From the NCBI GenBank assembly GCA_018057825.1, contig JAGPCY010000006.1, positions 1 to 64,000 on the forward strand: 64,000 nucleotides of DNA. The letters are read 5' to 3'. The stretch is from Kofleriaceae bacterium (GTDB lineage Bacteria > Myxococcota_A > Polyangia > Haliangiales > Haliangiaceae). Under the pieces are notes generated by a model. The model was not told the origin of the DNA. It made no database searches and worked only from the letters and a program-made list of their open reading frames with translations. Below are positions 34,458 to 44,983 of this stretch, piece by piece. How positions within the stretch are numbered: the first letter of the stretch is position 1; each line of letters starts with the position of its first letter. The position numbers and the translations under genes were made by a program.

Positions 34458-35309
34458 ATGCGTCTGGCCTCCGCATTCGTCGTACTGCTCGTGGCCTGCG
34501 CTTCGTCGCGACCGTCGGGGACCGAGGTCGACGGCGCCACCGACGGCGCCTCCGATGGCGAGGTGGCCGACGGCGCGGGGGGCGAGGACGGCGCCAGCGG
34601 CCCCGACGGCGCGGGCCTCGACGGCGCGAGCCCCGACGGTGCGCCGGCGATCGACGCCGCGGTCGACGCCGCGATCGACGCCAACACCTGCCCGACCCAG
34701 CCGTGCACGCTGTTCCCGCAATGCGGTTGCACGCCGCCGCTGACCTGCGACATCGACTTCACCGACCTGATGGGGACGTCGTGTCGCGGGATCACCACGC
34801 CTGGCACCGAGACCTCGGCCTGTACGACGTTCACCGACTGCGCCGCCGGGTACGTGTGCGCCGGCGGCCGCTGCCACGAGTGGTGCGGCGCCGACAGCGA
34901 CTGCCCGCAGCCCCGGGGCCTGTGCGCGATCCCGATCACCGACGGGACGACGCCGGTGACGACCACGCTCACCTGCTCGGCCAACTGCGACCCGACCAAC
35001 ATCGCCGCCGGCGGGTGTCCAGCCGGCCAGAAGTGCGGGTTCTTCTCGGTCGACCGCGGCGGCACGCCGCTCCGGGTCCTCGACTGCGCGGCCGCGGGGC
35101 CAGGGGCCCATGGCGCGGCCTGCACCGCCGACTCCGGCTGCGCGGCCAACACCTTGTGCTCGACGGTGAGCGCCCAGCAGCGGTGCCGGCGGGTGTGCAA
35201 CCGCACGACCGGCGGCCAGGAGTGCGCGACCCTGCCGGGCACGACCTGCATCGGCTTCACCGGCCCGCTGACGGTCGCCGGGGTCGAGTACGGCGTGTGC
35301 GGGCCCTGA
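34458..35309 (+). CDS. cysteine-rich lipoprotein with DGA linker
   Basis: 283 aa. Lipobox LLVAC lies near residue 14. A low-complexity linker of Asp-Gly-Ala units spans ~25-75, followed by a mature domain with about 20 cysteines (CPTQPC, CGCTPPLTC, CADSDC-like CGADSDC, CGFF). The spacing recalls EGF- or DUF-like disulfide-knotted repeats common on myxobacterial surface lipoproteins. No enzyme motif. Divergent from the TPR-SUFU gene with a 72-nt gap. Confidence 0.75.
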   Translation: MRLASAFVVLLVACASSRPSGTEVDGATDGASDGEVADGAGGEDGASGPDGAGLDGASPDGAPAIDAAVDAAIDANTCPTQPCTLFPQCGCTPPLTCDIDFTDLMGTSCRGITTPGTETSACTTFTDCAAGYVCAGGRCHEWCGADSDCPQPRGLCAIPITDGTTPVTTTLTCSANCDPTNIAAGGCPAGQKCGFFSVDRGGTPLRVLDCAAAGPGAHGAACTADSGCAANTLCSTVSAQQRCRRVCNRTTGGQECATLPGTTCIGFTGPLTVAGVEYGVCGP

Positions 35310-35316
35310 GGCTCGG

Positions 35317-35856
35317 TCAGCGAGCGGGCGTCGCGTCGCGCGGCCACTCGCGCGCCAGGAGGCTCATCCGCACCATGTCGTGCCAGCCGCCGTCGTGGAA
35401 GTACTCCTCGCGGAGCACGCCCTCCTCGACGAAGCCCAGGCGGCCGTAGGTGCGCCGGCTGCGCTCGTTGGTGCGGAAGATCATGAGCCAGACCTTGTGG
35501 AGGCCCAGGGGCCCGAAGGCCTGATCGAGGGCGCCGCGGATCGCCGCCGACCCGAAGCCGCGGCCCATGTCGGCGCGGGCGGCGATGATGCAGGCCAGGC
35601 GTCCGACCTTGGAGCGGTCGTGGATCTGGTGGACCCCGACCTGGCCCAGGTAGCGGCCGGTGCCGGTCTCCTCGACGCTCCACACCCGGTCGGCGGCCGA
35701 GGCCAGGGTCCGGCGGATGTAGGCCAGCTCCTGGTCGCGGGTGAAGGCGGCCCCCGAGAAGGCCGCGATGTTGCCGACGATGGCCGGATCGTTGACCCAG
35801 GTCAGGATGTGGTCGACGTCGGACTCGGCCAGCGGACGTAACGACACCAGGCTCAT
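35317..35856 (-). CDS. GNAT N-acetyltransferase, RimJ/RimL-like
   Basis: 179 aa, the usual length. It opens VSLRPLAESDVDHIL, has the acetyl-CoA binding loop MGRGFGSAAI (R-G-x-G-x-A type) near 98-107, and ends with the RimJ-like NERSRRTYGRLGFVEEG segment. It likely acetylates an N-terminal or side-chain amine of a protein; the substrate is unknown. The stop is 7 nt from the convergent lipoprotein stop. Confidence 0.9.
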   Translation of the reverse strand: MSLVSLRPLAESDVDHILTWVNDPAIVGNIAAFSGAAFTRDQELAYIRRTLASAADRVWSVEETGTGRYLGQVGVHQIHDRSKVGRLACIIAARADMGRGFGSAAIRGALDQAFGPLGLHKVWLMIFRTNERSRRTYGRLGFVEEGVLREEYFHDGGWHDMVRMSLLAREWPRDATPAR

Positions 35857-35903
35857 GCCCGGACCGTAGCGCGGCGGGCGCCGACGCTGTATAGACGGCC
35901 GCC

Positions 35904-36413
35904 ATGAGCGCCGCAGTCGGAGCCGATATCGAGTCCCTGTGCAGCAAGTGCGGTGACGTGTGGCACGTGGTGGTCGCCAAGGTCGGCGAGCAGATCGTCC
36001 GGGTGATCTGCAAGGAGTGCGGTGGGCAGCACCGCTACCGCAACCCCAAGGCGCCGGCCGGCACGCGCACGCCCACCGCGGCCCGGGCGGCGCGACCGTC
36101 GCGGCCGATGAAGGTCGTCGAGCGCTTCGAGACCCCGGCGGTGGCCGCCGATCTCAACCTGCCGCCGCGCCGCTACAGCGCGAGCGAGCGCTTCGCGGTC
36201 GGCGAGCGGGTCGAGCACCCGACGTTCGGCCAGGGGGTGGTCGAGCTCCTCGAGACCGGCAAGATGACCGTGTTCTTCGCGGTCGGGCGCAAGGTGCTGG
36301 TGTGCGGCAAGGGCGACGGCGGCGGCGGGCTGGCGCGGCCCAAGCCCTTCGAGCACAAGGTCGTCGTCGCGGCGGCGCCCGACAGCAAGGTCGGCGGCTC
36401 GACCGACGAGTGA
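35904..36413 (+). CDS. zinc-ribbon protein with KOW/CarD-like C-terminal segment
   Basis: 169 aa. Two CxxC knuckles (CSKCG near 13 and CKECGG near 38) form a zinc ribbon. After a Pro/Ala/Arg linker, ERVEHPTFGQGVVELL resembles the small beta-barrel seen in CarD/UvrD C-termini (H-P-x-F-G-x-G-x-V). This suggests a transcription- or repair-associated role, inferred from the motif only. It has a long upstream gap of 47 nt from the divergent GNAT gene. Confidence 0.7.
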   Translation: MSAAVGADIESLCSKCGDVWHVVVAKVGEQIVRVICKECGGQHRYRNPKAPAGTRTPTAARAARPSRPMKVVERFETPAVAADLNLPPRRYSASERFAVGERVEHPTFGQGVVELLETGKMTVFFAVGRKVLVCGKGDGGGGLARPKPFEHKVVVAAAPDSKVGGSTDE

Positions 36414-36490
36414 GCCCGGCGGGGGGGCGGGGCGGCGGCTGGTCGGCAGATGAGGCTGATTCGAGTCGGTTAGCGATTATTCGACTAGAA

Positions 36491-36522
36491 TTAGAGCTTA
36501 ATCAGACAACGGGAAGCTCTAA
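36491..36522. promoter_or_regulatory. inverted repeat in AT-rich amt leader, candidate operator
   Basis: TTAGAGCTT and AAGCTCTAA form a perfect 9-bp inverted repeat with a 14-nt spacer, 18 nt before the amt start. A second partly nested pair, GCGATTA (36473-36479) and TAATCGC (36520-36526), brackets it. The ~60-nt segment is strikingly AT-rich for this genome. It could be a dimer-binding site or a transcript hairpin near the ribosome site. Confidence 0.55.
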
Positions 36523-36540
36523 TCGCGTACCATCAGCTCG

Positions 36541-37797
36541 ATGGACGCCACCCCGACGATCGACTCCGGCTCCACCGCGTGGATGCTGGTCAGCTCCGCG
36601 CTCGTGCTCCTGATGGTGCCCGGCCTGGCCCTGTTCTACGGCGGCATGGTCCGCCGCAAGAACGTGCTGTCGACGATGATGCACTCGTTTTTGGCGATGG
36701 CGGTGATCGGCGTGCAGTGGGTGGTGATCGGCTACGGCCTGGCCTTCGGCGACAGCCAGGGCGGGCTGGTCGGCTGGGACCCGTCGCTGGTCGGCCTGAC
36801 CGGCCTCGATCACACGACGATGTTCGGCGACAAGCGCATCCCCGAGCTGGTGTTCGTGATGTTCCAGGGCAAGTTCGCGATCATCACGCCGGCCTTGATC
36901 TCGGGGGCGCTGGCCGAGCGGGTGAGCCTGCGCGGCTACCTGGTGTTCATCGCGCTGTGGGTGACGCTCATCTACTGCCCGCTGGCTCACTGGGTGTGGG
37001 CCGAGGGCGGTTGGCTCTACACGTACGGCGTCCTCGACTTCGCCGGCGGCACCGTGGTCCACATCTCGGCGGGGGTGAGCGCGCTGGTCCTGGCGCGCAT
37101 GGTCGGCCCGCGCCGCGACTACCGCCCGGCGGGCGGCGCCGCGATCTTGCCCAACAACCTCACCATGACCCTGACCGGCGCTGGGCTCTTGTGGTTCGGC
37201 TGGTTCGGGTTCAACGCCGGCTCGGCGGTCGCGGTCGAGAGCCCGGTGTCGGGCGCGGCGGCCGGCCTGGCCTTCACCACCACCCAGGCCGCGGCGGCGT
37301 CGGCGGCGCTGACCTGGATGATCATCGAGGGCTGGCGCCACGGTAAGGCGACCTCGGTGGGCATGGCTTCGGGCATCGTCGCCGGGCTGGTCGCGATCAC
37401 GCCGTGCGCGGGTCACGTCTCGCCGTGGGCGGCGCTGGTGATCGGCGCGCTGGCGGCGGTGGCGTGCTTCGCCGCGGTCCAGCACAAGACCCGGCTCCGC
37501 GTCGACGACTCGCTCGACGCCTTCGGGGTCCACGGCGTCGGTGGCCTGGTCGGCGCCCTCCTGGTCGGGGTGTTCTGCTTCACGCCGGCGCCCGGGGTGA
37601 TCCACGGCTCGTTCGCGCAGCTCGGCAAGCAGGTGGTCGGCGTCGGGGTCGCGGTCGCCTTCGCCGCGGTCGGGACCTGGCTGGTCGCCAGCGTGGTGCG
37701 CCGCCTGGTCGGCCTGCGCGTCGACGAGCGCCACGAGCGCGACGGCCTCGATCTGGCCCTCCACGGCGAGCGCGGCTACCACCTCGAGGCGGCGTGA
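36541..37797 (+). CDS. amt: ammonium transporter Amt
   Basis: 418 aa with about 11 transmembrane helices. Signatures include ALFYGGMVRRKN near residue 30 (the conserved Amt N-terminal motif), DFAGGTVVHISAGVSAL near 170 (the conserved pore His) and DAFGVHGVGGLVGALL (second pore His). It conducts ammonium across the inner membrane as a trimer. The P-II gene follows after 124 nt, the classical amt-glnK pairing in which P-II plugs the pore when nitrogen is plentiful. Start ATG at 36541. Confidence 0.97.
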   Translation: MDATPTIDSGSTAWMLVSSALVLLMVPGLALFYGGMVRRKNVLSTMMHSFLAMAVIGVQWVVIGYGLAFGDSQGGLVGWDPSLVGLTGLDHTTMFGDKRIPELVFVMFQGKFAIITPALISGALAERVSLRGYLVFIALWVTLIYCPLAHWVWAEGGWLYTYGVLDFAGGTVVHISAGVSALVLARMVGPRRDYRPAGGAAILPNNLTMTLTGAGLLWFGWFGFNAGSAVAVESPVSGAAAGLAFTTTQAAAASAALTWMIIEGWRHGKATSVGMASGIVAGLVAITPCAGHVSPWAALVIGALAAVACFAAVQHKTRLRVDDSLDAFGVHGVGGLVGALLVGVFCFTPAPGVIHGSFAQLGKQVVGVGVAVAFAAVGTWLVASVVRRLVGLRVDERHERDGLDLALHGERGYHLEAA

Positions 37798-37921
37798 GCG
37801 GTCGGTCGGCCACGGCGGCCACCCGCCAGGTACCCTCGCAACGGTTCCCCACGCCACGCCCCTCCAACCCGACGGTCCGCGCGGCCTGCGCGTGGTCCAA
37901 CGCTAGCCCAGGCGGCGCCCC

Positions 37922-38281
37922 ATGAAGCTCATCATCGCCATCATCCGCCCCGAGCGCCTCGAGGACGTCCAGCGCGAGCTGCAGCAGGTCCTCGACGAGG
38001 CCGACCGCTACCGGATCACGGTCGACGCGGTCGAGGGCCACGGCGCCCAGCAGGGCGAGCTCGAGTGGTTCCGCGGTCAGCAGGTCCGACCCGGTCTGGT
38101 GTCGCGGACCCGGATCATGATCGCGGTCAACGATCAGTACGCGCAGCCGGCGGTGAACGCGATCCTGGCCGGGGCGCGCTCGAACGGCGCCGGCGCGATC
38201 GGCGACGGCAAGATCTTCGTGGTGCCGCTCGAGGACTGCATCCGGATCCGGACCGGCGAGCGCGGCGGCAACGCGATCTGA
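37922..38281 (+). CDS. glnK: P-II family nitrogen regulator lacking the uridylylated tyrosine
   Basis: 119 aa. P-II family features: KLIIAIIRPERLEDV start, GAIGDGKIFVVPLEDCIRIRTGERG C-terminal signature (split here: GDGKIFV and IRIRTGERG). The T-loop differs from enteric GlnB: where GlnB has LYRGAEY with Tyr51, this protein has EWFRGQQV, so both Tyr46 and Tyr51 positions are non-tyrosine. Regulation by GlnD uridylylation should be absent; ATP and 2-oxoglutarate binding may suffice. The gene is likely co-transcribed with amt and modulates it. Confidence 0.92.
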   Translation: MKLIIAIIRPERLEDVQRELQQVLDEADRYRITVDAVEGHGAQQGELEWFRGQQVRPGLVSRTRIMIAVNDQYAQPAVNAILAGARSNGAGAIGDGKIFVVPLEDCIRIRTGERGGNAI

Positions 38282-38384
38282 GCTCGAGCGCGCGCGCGGG
38301 TGGTCCAGCCGGCTCGGGGCGGTGGGCGCTCTTCCGCACTGCAGGGCTTGCCGATCGGTGGTTTCCGAGGCACTTTCCCGCCCC

Positions 38385-38621
38385 ATGGAAGCCCACGACG
38401 AGACCGACACCCCCGCCGACGCCCCCAAGACCCCCGGGACCGCGCGTTACGGTGAGCTCAAGGCCCTGGTCGCCTCGATGGAGGCGGACTTCAACAAGTT
38501 CTTCAACGACGGCAACAAGGCGGCCGGCACCCGCGTGCGCGCGGCGATGCAGCAGCTCAAGGCCTTCGCCCAGGCGGTCCGGACCGAGGTCCAGAACGTC
38601 AAGAACGAGGGTAAGTCCTGA
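38385..38621 (+). CDS. histone H1-like (Hc1-type) DNA-binding protein
   Basis: 78 aa. After an acidic, Pro-rich N-terminus, the core (LKALVASMEADFNKFFNDG, then NKAAGTRVRAAMQQLK and AQAVRTEVQN) matches the Hc1/bacterial histone H1-like family, known for example from Chlamydia and Bacteroidetes. These are small nucleoid-associated proteins. The basic tail of classical Hc1 is short here. It is preceded by a start at ATG 38385 and stands alone. Confidence 0.75.
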   Translation: MEAHDETDTPADAPKTPGTARYGELKALVASMEADFNKFFNDGNKAAGTRVRAAMQQLKAFAQAVRTEVQNVKNEGKS

Positions 38622-38785
38622 TCGAGGTCGGACGCGGCTGACCGCCGGGGCACGTCGACGTCTGGCGCGGGGCGCTGTCCGGTTTCGGACGCGCCGCGCT
38701 GTCCGATGTCCGGGCCCAGGTGGCCGACGTTCGGACAACTTGTCCGGGTTTCGGACGGGTTGGACGGCGGGACGCGGGGTTGGCG

Positions 38786-39478
38786 ATGGCGCGCGACGTG
38801 CTCAGGGTCCCTGGGCGCGGCGCGGCCGCGTGGCGGGAGGCGACGGTGATCCAGATCGTGAGCGGTGGATGTGGGGTCGAGGTGGCGCGGCGGCGCCTGT
38901 TGCGGCGGTGCGACTTCGATCGGCTACGGCTGGGCGGCGCGTTCGATGACGTGCAGGTCGAGCTCTTGGCCGGCGTGGTCGCCGAGGTCGGCGAGGACGG
39001 CGAGCACGACGGCGTGGCGGCGCGGGTGGCGGCGCGGCTGCGCGCGGGGGGCACGGTCCAGCTCCAGGCGCCCCTGGCCCTCGATCCCTACTCGCTGCCG
39101 CGGCCCGACGTCGCGGTGCTCGTCCCGCGCCCCGACGGGCGCATGGTCGTGCGGCTGATCGTCGAGGTCGCCGCGCAGTCGCGCGACAAGGACCGGACCG
39201 TCAAGGCGGAGCTCTACGGGCGGGCCGCGGTCGGGGAGTATTGGATGGTCGATCTGCGCGAGCACCGGATCGAGCGGTGGGCCGGGCGGGATCCTATCCT
39301 CGGCACCTGGACCGTGCGCGAGGTGGTGACCGGCGGGGCGCCGGCGATCTGCGCGGCCGATCCTCGGCTGCGGCTGGCCTACGCGTCGTTGCGCGCGGTC
39401 GAGGCGCCAGGGGTCAGCGGCGCGAGCGTGTCGCCGGAGCTGCGGGTGGCGGCGGCGACCGCGGGGAGCGTCGGGTGA
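38786..39478 (+). CDS. Uma2-family (DUF820) putative endonuclease
   Basis: About 230 aa. The Uma2 core is readable: HDGVAARVAARL, LPRPDVAVLV (PD), LIVEVAAQSRDKDR (E and K positions) and KAELYGRAAVGEYWMVDL. This is a PD-(D/E)xK fold widespread in cyanobacteria and myxobacteria with unclear biology. The ATG at 38786 is used; GTG 38848 or ATG 38720 are alternatives. The upstream 164 nt shows no clear promoter. Confidence 0.85.
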   Translation: MARDVLRVPGRGAAAWREATVIQIVSGGCGVEVARRRLLRRCDFDRLRLGGAFDDVQVELLAGVVAEVGEDGEHDGVAARVAARLRAGGTVQLQAPLALDPYSLPRPDVAVLVPRPDGRMVVRLIVEVAAQSRDKDRTVKAELYGRAAVGEYWMVDLREHRIERWAGRDPILGTWTVREVVTGGAPAICAADPRLRLAYASLRAVEAPGVSGASVSPELRVAAATAGSVG

Positions 39479-39498
39479 GCGCGGCGATCGCGCGGCGC

Positions 39499-40620
39499 CT
39501 ACCGGCGGCGGCGACGGCGCAGGAACAGCCCGACCGCGGCCACGCCGATGAGCGAGGTCGGCACGCCGCCGTTGCCGGTGCTGCAGCAACCGCCCTCGTC
39601 GGTCGGCCAGCACACACCGCCGGCGCCGCCGCTGGTGTCGCGGCACTCGAAGCCGTCGGGGCAGGCGCCGTCGGTGCCGGTCGCGCACGCGAAGGTGCAC
39701 AGCGACTCCTCCGACGACGACGCGCACTGGCCGGACTCGCACTCCGGGCCGTCGGCGCACTCGCTGCCGATGCCGCCGGGCGAGAACGGATCGGCGATGC
39801 AGGTGCCCTGGAAGCAGGTCCGGCCCTCGGCGCACGGGTTGTCGGCGTCGCACGGGTTGAGCTCGGGCACGTGCTCGAGGACGAAGGCCTCCTCGGCGTC
39901 GGTCCGGGTGTCGGCGCCGAACTGCTGACAGTTCTGGTCGCCGAAGGAGGTCACGCCGACCTGCCACTGCTGGCCGTCGATCGTGGCGAACGACGGGCCG
40001 CCCGAGTCGCCGACGCACTTGCCCTTGCCCGCGACCTGCGAGAAGCACAGGAGATCGGCGTCGGAGCCACCGCCGATCGCGCACGACACCGAGGTCTGAT
40101 CGACCACCCGCTGGGTGCCGGCGCTGTTGGGGTTCGAGCGGCTGGTGACGCCGTAGCCGACCATGGTGACCGCGATCCCGACCGGGGCCTTGGCTGGGTC
40201 GAAGTTCACGCGCGCCGGAGCGCGGTCCGTGACCGGTGTGGCCAGGCGGACCAGCCCGATGTCGTGCATGCCGAGGTTGTTGAGGTCGAAGCCCGGGTGC
40301 TTGAAGATCTGGCTGGCCCGAACCACCGTGCCCTGGGACTGGAAGATGTTGACGGTGTCGAAGTGGATGCGCAGGCCCGAGGTGATCTGGGCCTCGCTCT
40401 GACCGACCACGTTGGGGTCGATGCAGTGAGCCGCGGTGAGGACCCAGTCCTTGGTCAGGAGCGTGCCGGTGCACAGGCCGCCGCCGACCTGCAGCGCGAC
40501 GACGTTCGGGAACTGACCGACCGTGGTGTTGGTGCCGCCGATGATCGGGGCCTGGGTCGGCCCGGCGAGGGCCGGCGAGGCGAGGGCGCAGGTGGCGAGG
40601 ACCAGACCGGGGATCCGCAT
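39499..40620 (-). CDS. secreted trypsin-like serine protease with MYXO-CTERM-type anchor
   Basis: 373 aa. A signal peptide (LVLATCALASPALA) is followed by IIGGTNTTVGQFP, the mature start of S1 proteases. The triad is complete: LTAAHC, HDIGLVRL and GDSGGP. After ~250 a Cys-rich segment (CDADNPCAEGRTC, CADGPECESGQC) leads to GGCCSTG, a hydrophobic helix and RRRRRR, the tripartite MYXO-CTERM sorting signal. It is probably displayed on the outer surface after C-terminal processing at the Cys pair. It is the clearest taxonomic marker in the window. Confidence 0.95.
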   Translation of the reverse strand: MRIPGLVLATCALASPALAGPTQAPIIGGTNTTVGQFPNVVALQVGGGLCTGTLLTKDWVLTAAHCIDPNVVGQSEAQITSGLRIHFDTVNIFQSQGTVVRASQIFKHPGFDLNNLGMHDIGLVRLATPVTDRAPARVNFDPAKAPVGIAVTMVGYGVTSRSNPNSAGTQRVVDQTSVSCAIGGGSDADLLCFSQVAGKGKCVGDSGGPSFATIDGQQWQVGVTSFGDQNCQQFGADTRTDAEEAFVLEHVPELNPCDADNPCAEGRTCFQGTCIADPFSPGGIGSECADGPECESGQCASSSEESLCTFACATGTDGACPDGFECRDTSGGAGGVCWPTDEGGCCSTGNGGVPTSLIGVAAVGLFLRRRRRR

Positions 40621-40777
40621 GCGCGCATGCTTCCCCAGCTCGCGGTCCGGGCGCACGGCGGCGCGGCTAACCACCGATGGCAGTGTTGCGATGACCCCGC
40701 CTCGAACCACTCCCCGCCCGGCGCCCCGTCGATACCCCGGCGCATCCCGGGTGCGCCGGGAGATCACGGCGAGGTCC

Positions 40778-41155
40778 ATGCGAGGGTGCGGCGTGGTCCA
40801 TGGAACGCCGCCGGCGCGACGGGTCGTGAGCGAGCTCGCCGACGACGAGGTCATCGGACCGCTGTTGCCGGAGTTCACCCGCGAGCTGGTGGCGCGGGCC
40901 GTCGAGATCGACGCCGCGGCGCGTCGCCGCGACCGACGTGCGCTGCGCGAGCTGTGTCACCGCCTGTGCGGGACGTCGGCGCTGTTCGGCTTTCCGGCGC
41001 TGTCGGCGGCCTCCGGTGCGGTCGAGGCGCTCCTGGTGTCGCGTCGTGCAGACGACGCCAGCCTGACGGCAGCGGTGGCCCAGGTGGTCGAGGAGGCGCG
41101 GGCGATCGACCTCGGTCGCGGTGCCGAGGCCCTGGTCCTGTCCGCGGCGGGCTGA
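40778..41155 (+). CDS. HPt (histidine phosphotransfer) domain protein
   Basis: About 125 aa. The four-helix HPt pattern is seen: LLPEFTRELVARAVEIDAAA, then RALRELCHRLCGTSALFGF, where the His is the phospho-acceptor (the usual K-G is C-G here), then ALSAASGAVEALL. It relays phosphate between response-regulator receiver domains. The ATG at 40778 is used; GTG 40826 would give a tighter domain. There is no kinase or receiver next to it, so its partners lie elsewhere. Confidence 0.7.
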   Translation: MRGCGVVHGTPPARRVVSELADDEVIGPLLPEFTRELVARAVEIDAAARRRDRRALRELCHRLCGTSALFGFPALSAASGAVEALLVSRRADDASLTAAVAQVVEEARAIDLGRGAEALVLSAAG

Positions 41156-41175
41156 ACGGTCCGGAGCCCGGCGCG

Positions 41176-42072
41176 CTACCGGTTGATGACGACCTCGCGG
41201 GCGCCGCGGACCTCGTCGACCGAGACCTTGACGACCGCGGTGCAGCGGACGGGGTTGCAGCCCTGGAGCGTGAACGACGCGCCCTTCACCCCGCTCACGC
41301 GGCCGCGCTGGCCGTCGGCGGCGCCGTCGCTGGTGCCGGCGCCGATGACGATGCGGGCGCCGGCGTTGTCCGGCTTGACGTCGGTGATCGTGGCGGTCAG
41401 CGGGCCCGGGCCGCCAGTGGGCGGCGGCTTGTCGGGGGGCGGCGGCGGCGGCCGGCGGACGCACTTCGGCTTGCCGGGCACGCCGCACCGCGCCGGTGGG
41501 GGCGCCTTGGCGGGCGTGTCGTCGACCGGCGGGACCGCGGCGAGGTCGCCGAGGAACGCCACCTGGTTCGGGAAGTCGGACTTCCACACCTTGGTGCCGC
41601 GCTGGAAGGCGACCTTCAGATCGAAGTCGGCGCTGTCGAGGCGGCCCTGCAAGTAGACGTGGATGAGGTAGGTGCCCTCGTCGAGGTCGGCCAGCTTGCG
41701 CTGCTTCTTCTGCTCGTTGACGTCGTCGGAGTCGGCGTCGGCCCGGACCAGCACCTTGTTGTTCGGGTCGAGGACCTCGAACGCGACGTCCATCTCCTCG
41801 TCACCGCTCGGCACGAACTCGAAGTCGAGGGTGATCGTGCCCGGGCCGGGCATGGTCAGGCTGTACCAGCGGGCCCGCTTGAAGTCGGCGTAGTCGAGCT
41901 CGCCCGAGACCTTGGCCTTGAACTCCTCATCGAGCTCGATCGGCTTGGCCTTGGTCCAGGGCGTCGGCTTCTTGCCCTTGTACCCGCTGTGCTGGGGCAC
42001 CTGCTTGCCGCCGCAGGCCGCCGCACCGGCGGTGGCCAGGGCCACCGCGACCAACAATGGGGCTCGACGCAT
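41176..42072 (-). CDS. lipoprotein, unknown function
   Basis: 298 aa. A signal peptide ends in lipobox GAAAC near residue 20. Residues ~45-160 form a pre-peptidase-like beta sandwich (WYSLTMPGPGTITLDFEF, DVAFEVLDPNNKVL, GTYLIHVYLQG). A Pro-rich linker (RRPPPPPPDKPPP) separates a C-terminal ~80-aa beta domain (IVIGAGTSDGAADGQRG, RGRVSGV). Probably periplasmic or outer-membrane. Divergent from ftsK. Confidence 0.75.
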   Translation of the reverse strand: MRRAPLLVAVALATAGAAACGGKQVPQHSGYKGKKPTPWTKAKPIELDEEFKAKVSGELDYADFKRARWYSLTMPGPGTITLDFEFVPSGDEEMDVAFEVLDPNNKVLVRADADSDDVNEQKKQRKLADLDEGTYLIHVYLQGRLDSADFDLKVAFQRGTKVWKSDFPNQVAFLGDLAAVPPVDDTPAKAPPPARCGVPGKPKCVRRPPPPPPDKPPPTGGPGPLTATITDVKPDNAGARIVIGAGTSDGAADGQRGRVSGVKGASFTLQGCNPVRCTAVVKVSVDEVRGAREVVINR

Positions 42073-42171
42073 GGGCGAACCATATCACCGAGATCGGAGG
42101 GGATCACGCGCAGGAGCTGGCAGATCAGAAAAAGCCCCGTGAACTTCGGGACCTCGGCCTGCGTCAGAAAC

Positions 42172-42199
42172 TTGCCCTACCAGATCTCACATGTAGGAT
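42172..42199 (+). promoter_or_regulatory. sigma70-like promoter of ftsK
   Basis: TTGCCC, 16-nt spacer, TAGGAT, ending 18 nt before the ftsK ATG, which itself has CCGAGG as ribosome site. It lies in the 145-nt divergent region with the lipoprotein gene. Confidence 0.5.
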
Positions 42200-42217
42200 A
42201 AAGTCCTCCGAGGTACC

Positions 42218-44938
<2,721 letters not shown>

Positions 44939-44983
44939 GCCGGGCGCGTAGACCAGCGCGCTGCTGCGGGATCCGGTGGCCGG

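Noticed and set aside
39241-42201. 986-codon plus-strand open frame across the protease and HPt region
   Set aside because: It crosses the genuine protease (catalytic triad, MYXO-CTERM) and the lipoprotein on the other strand and shows shadow composition.
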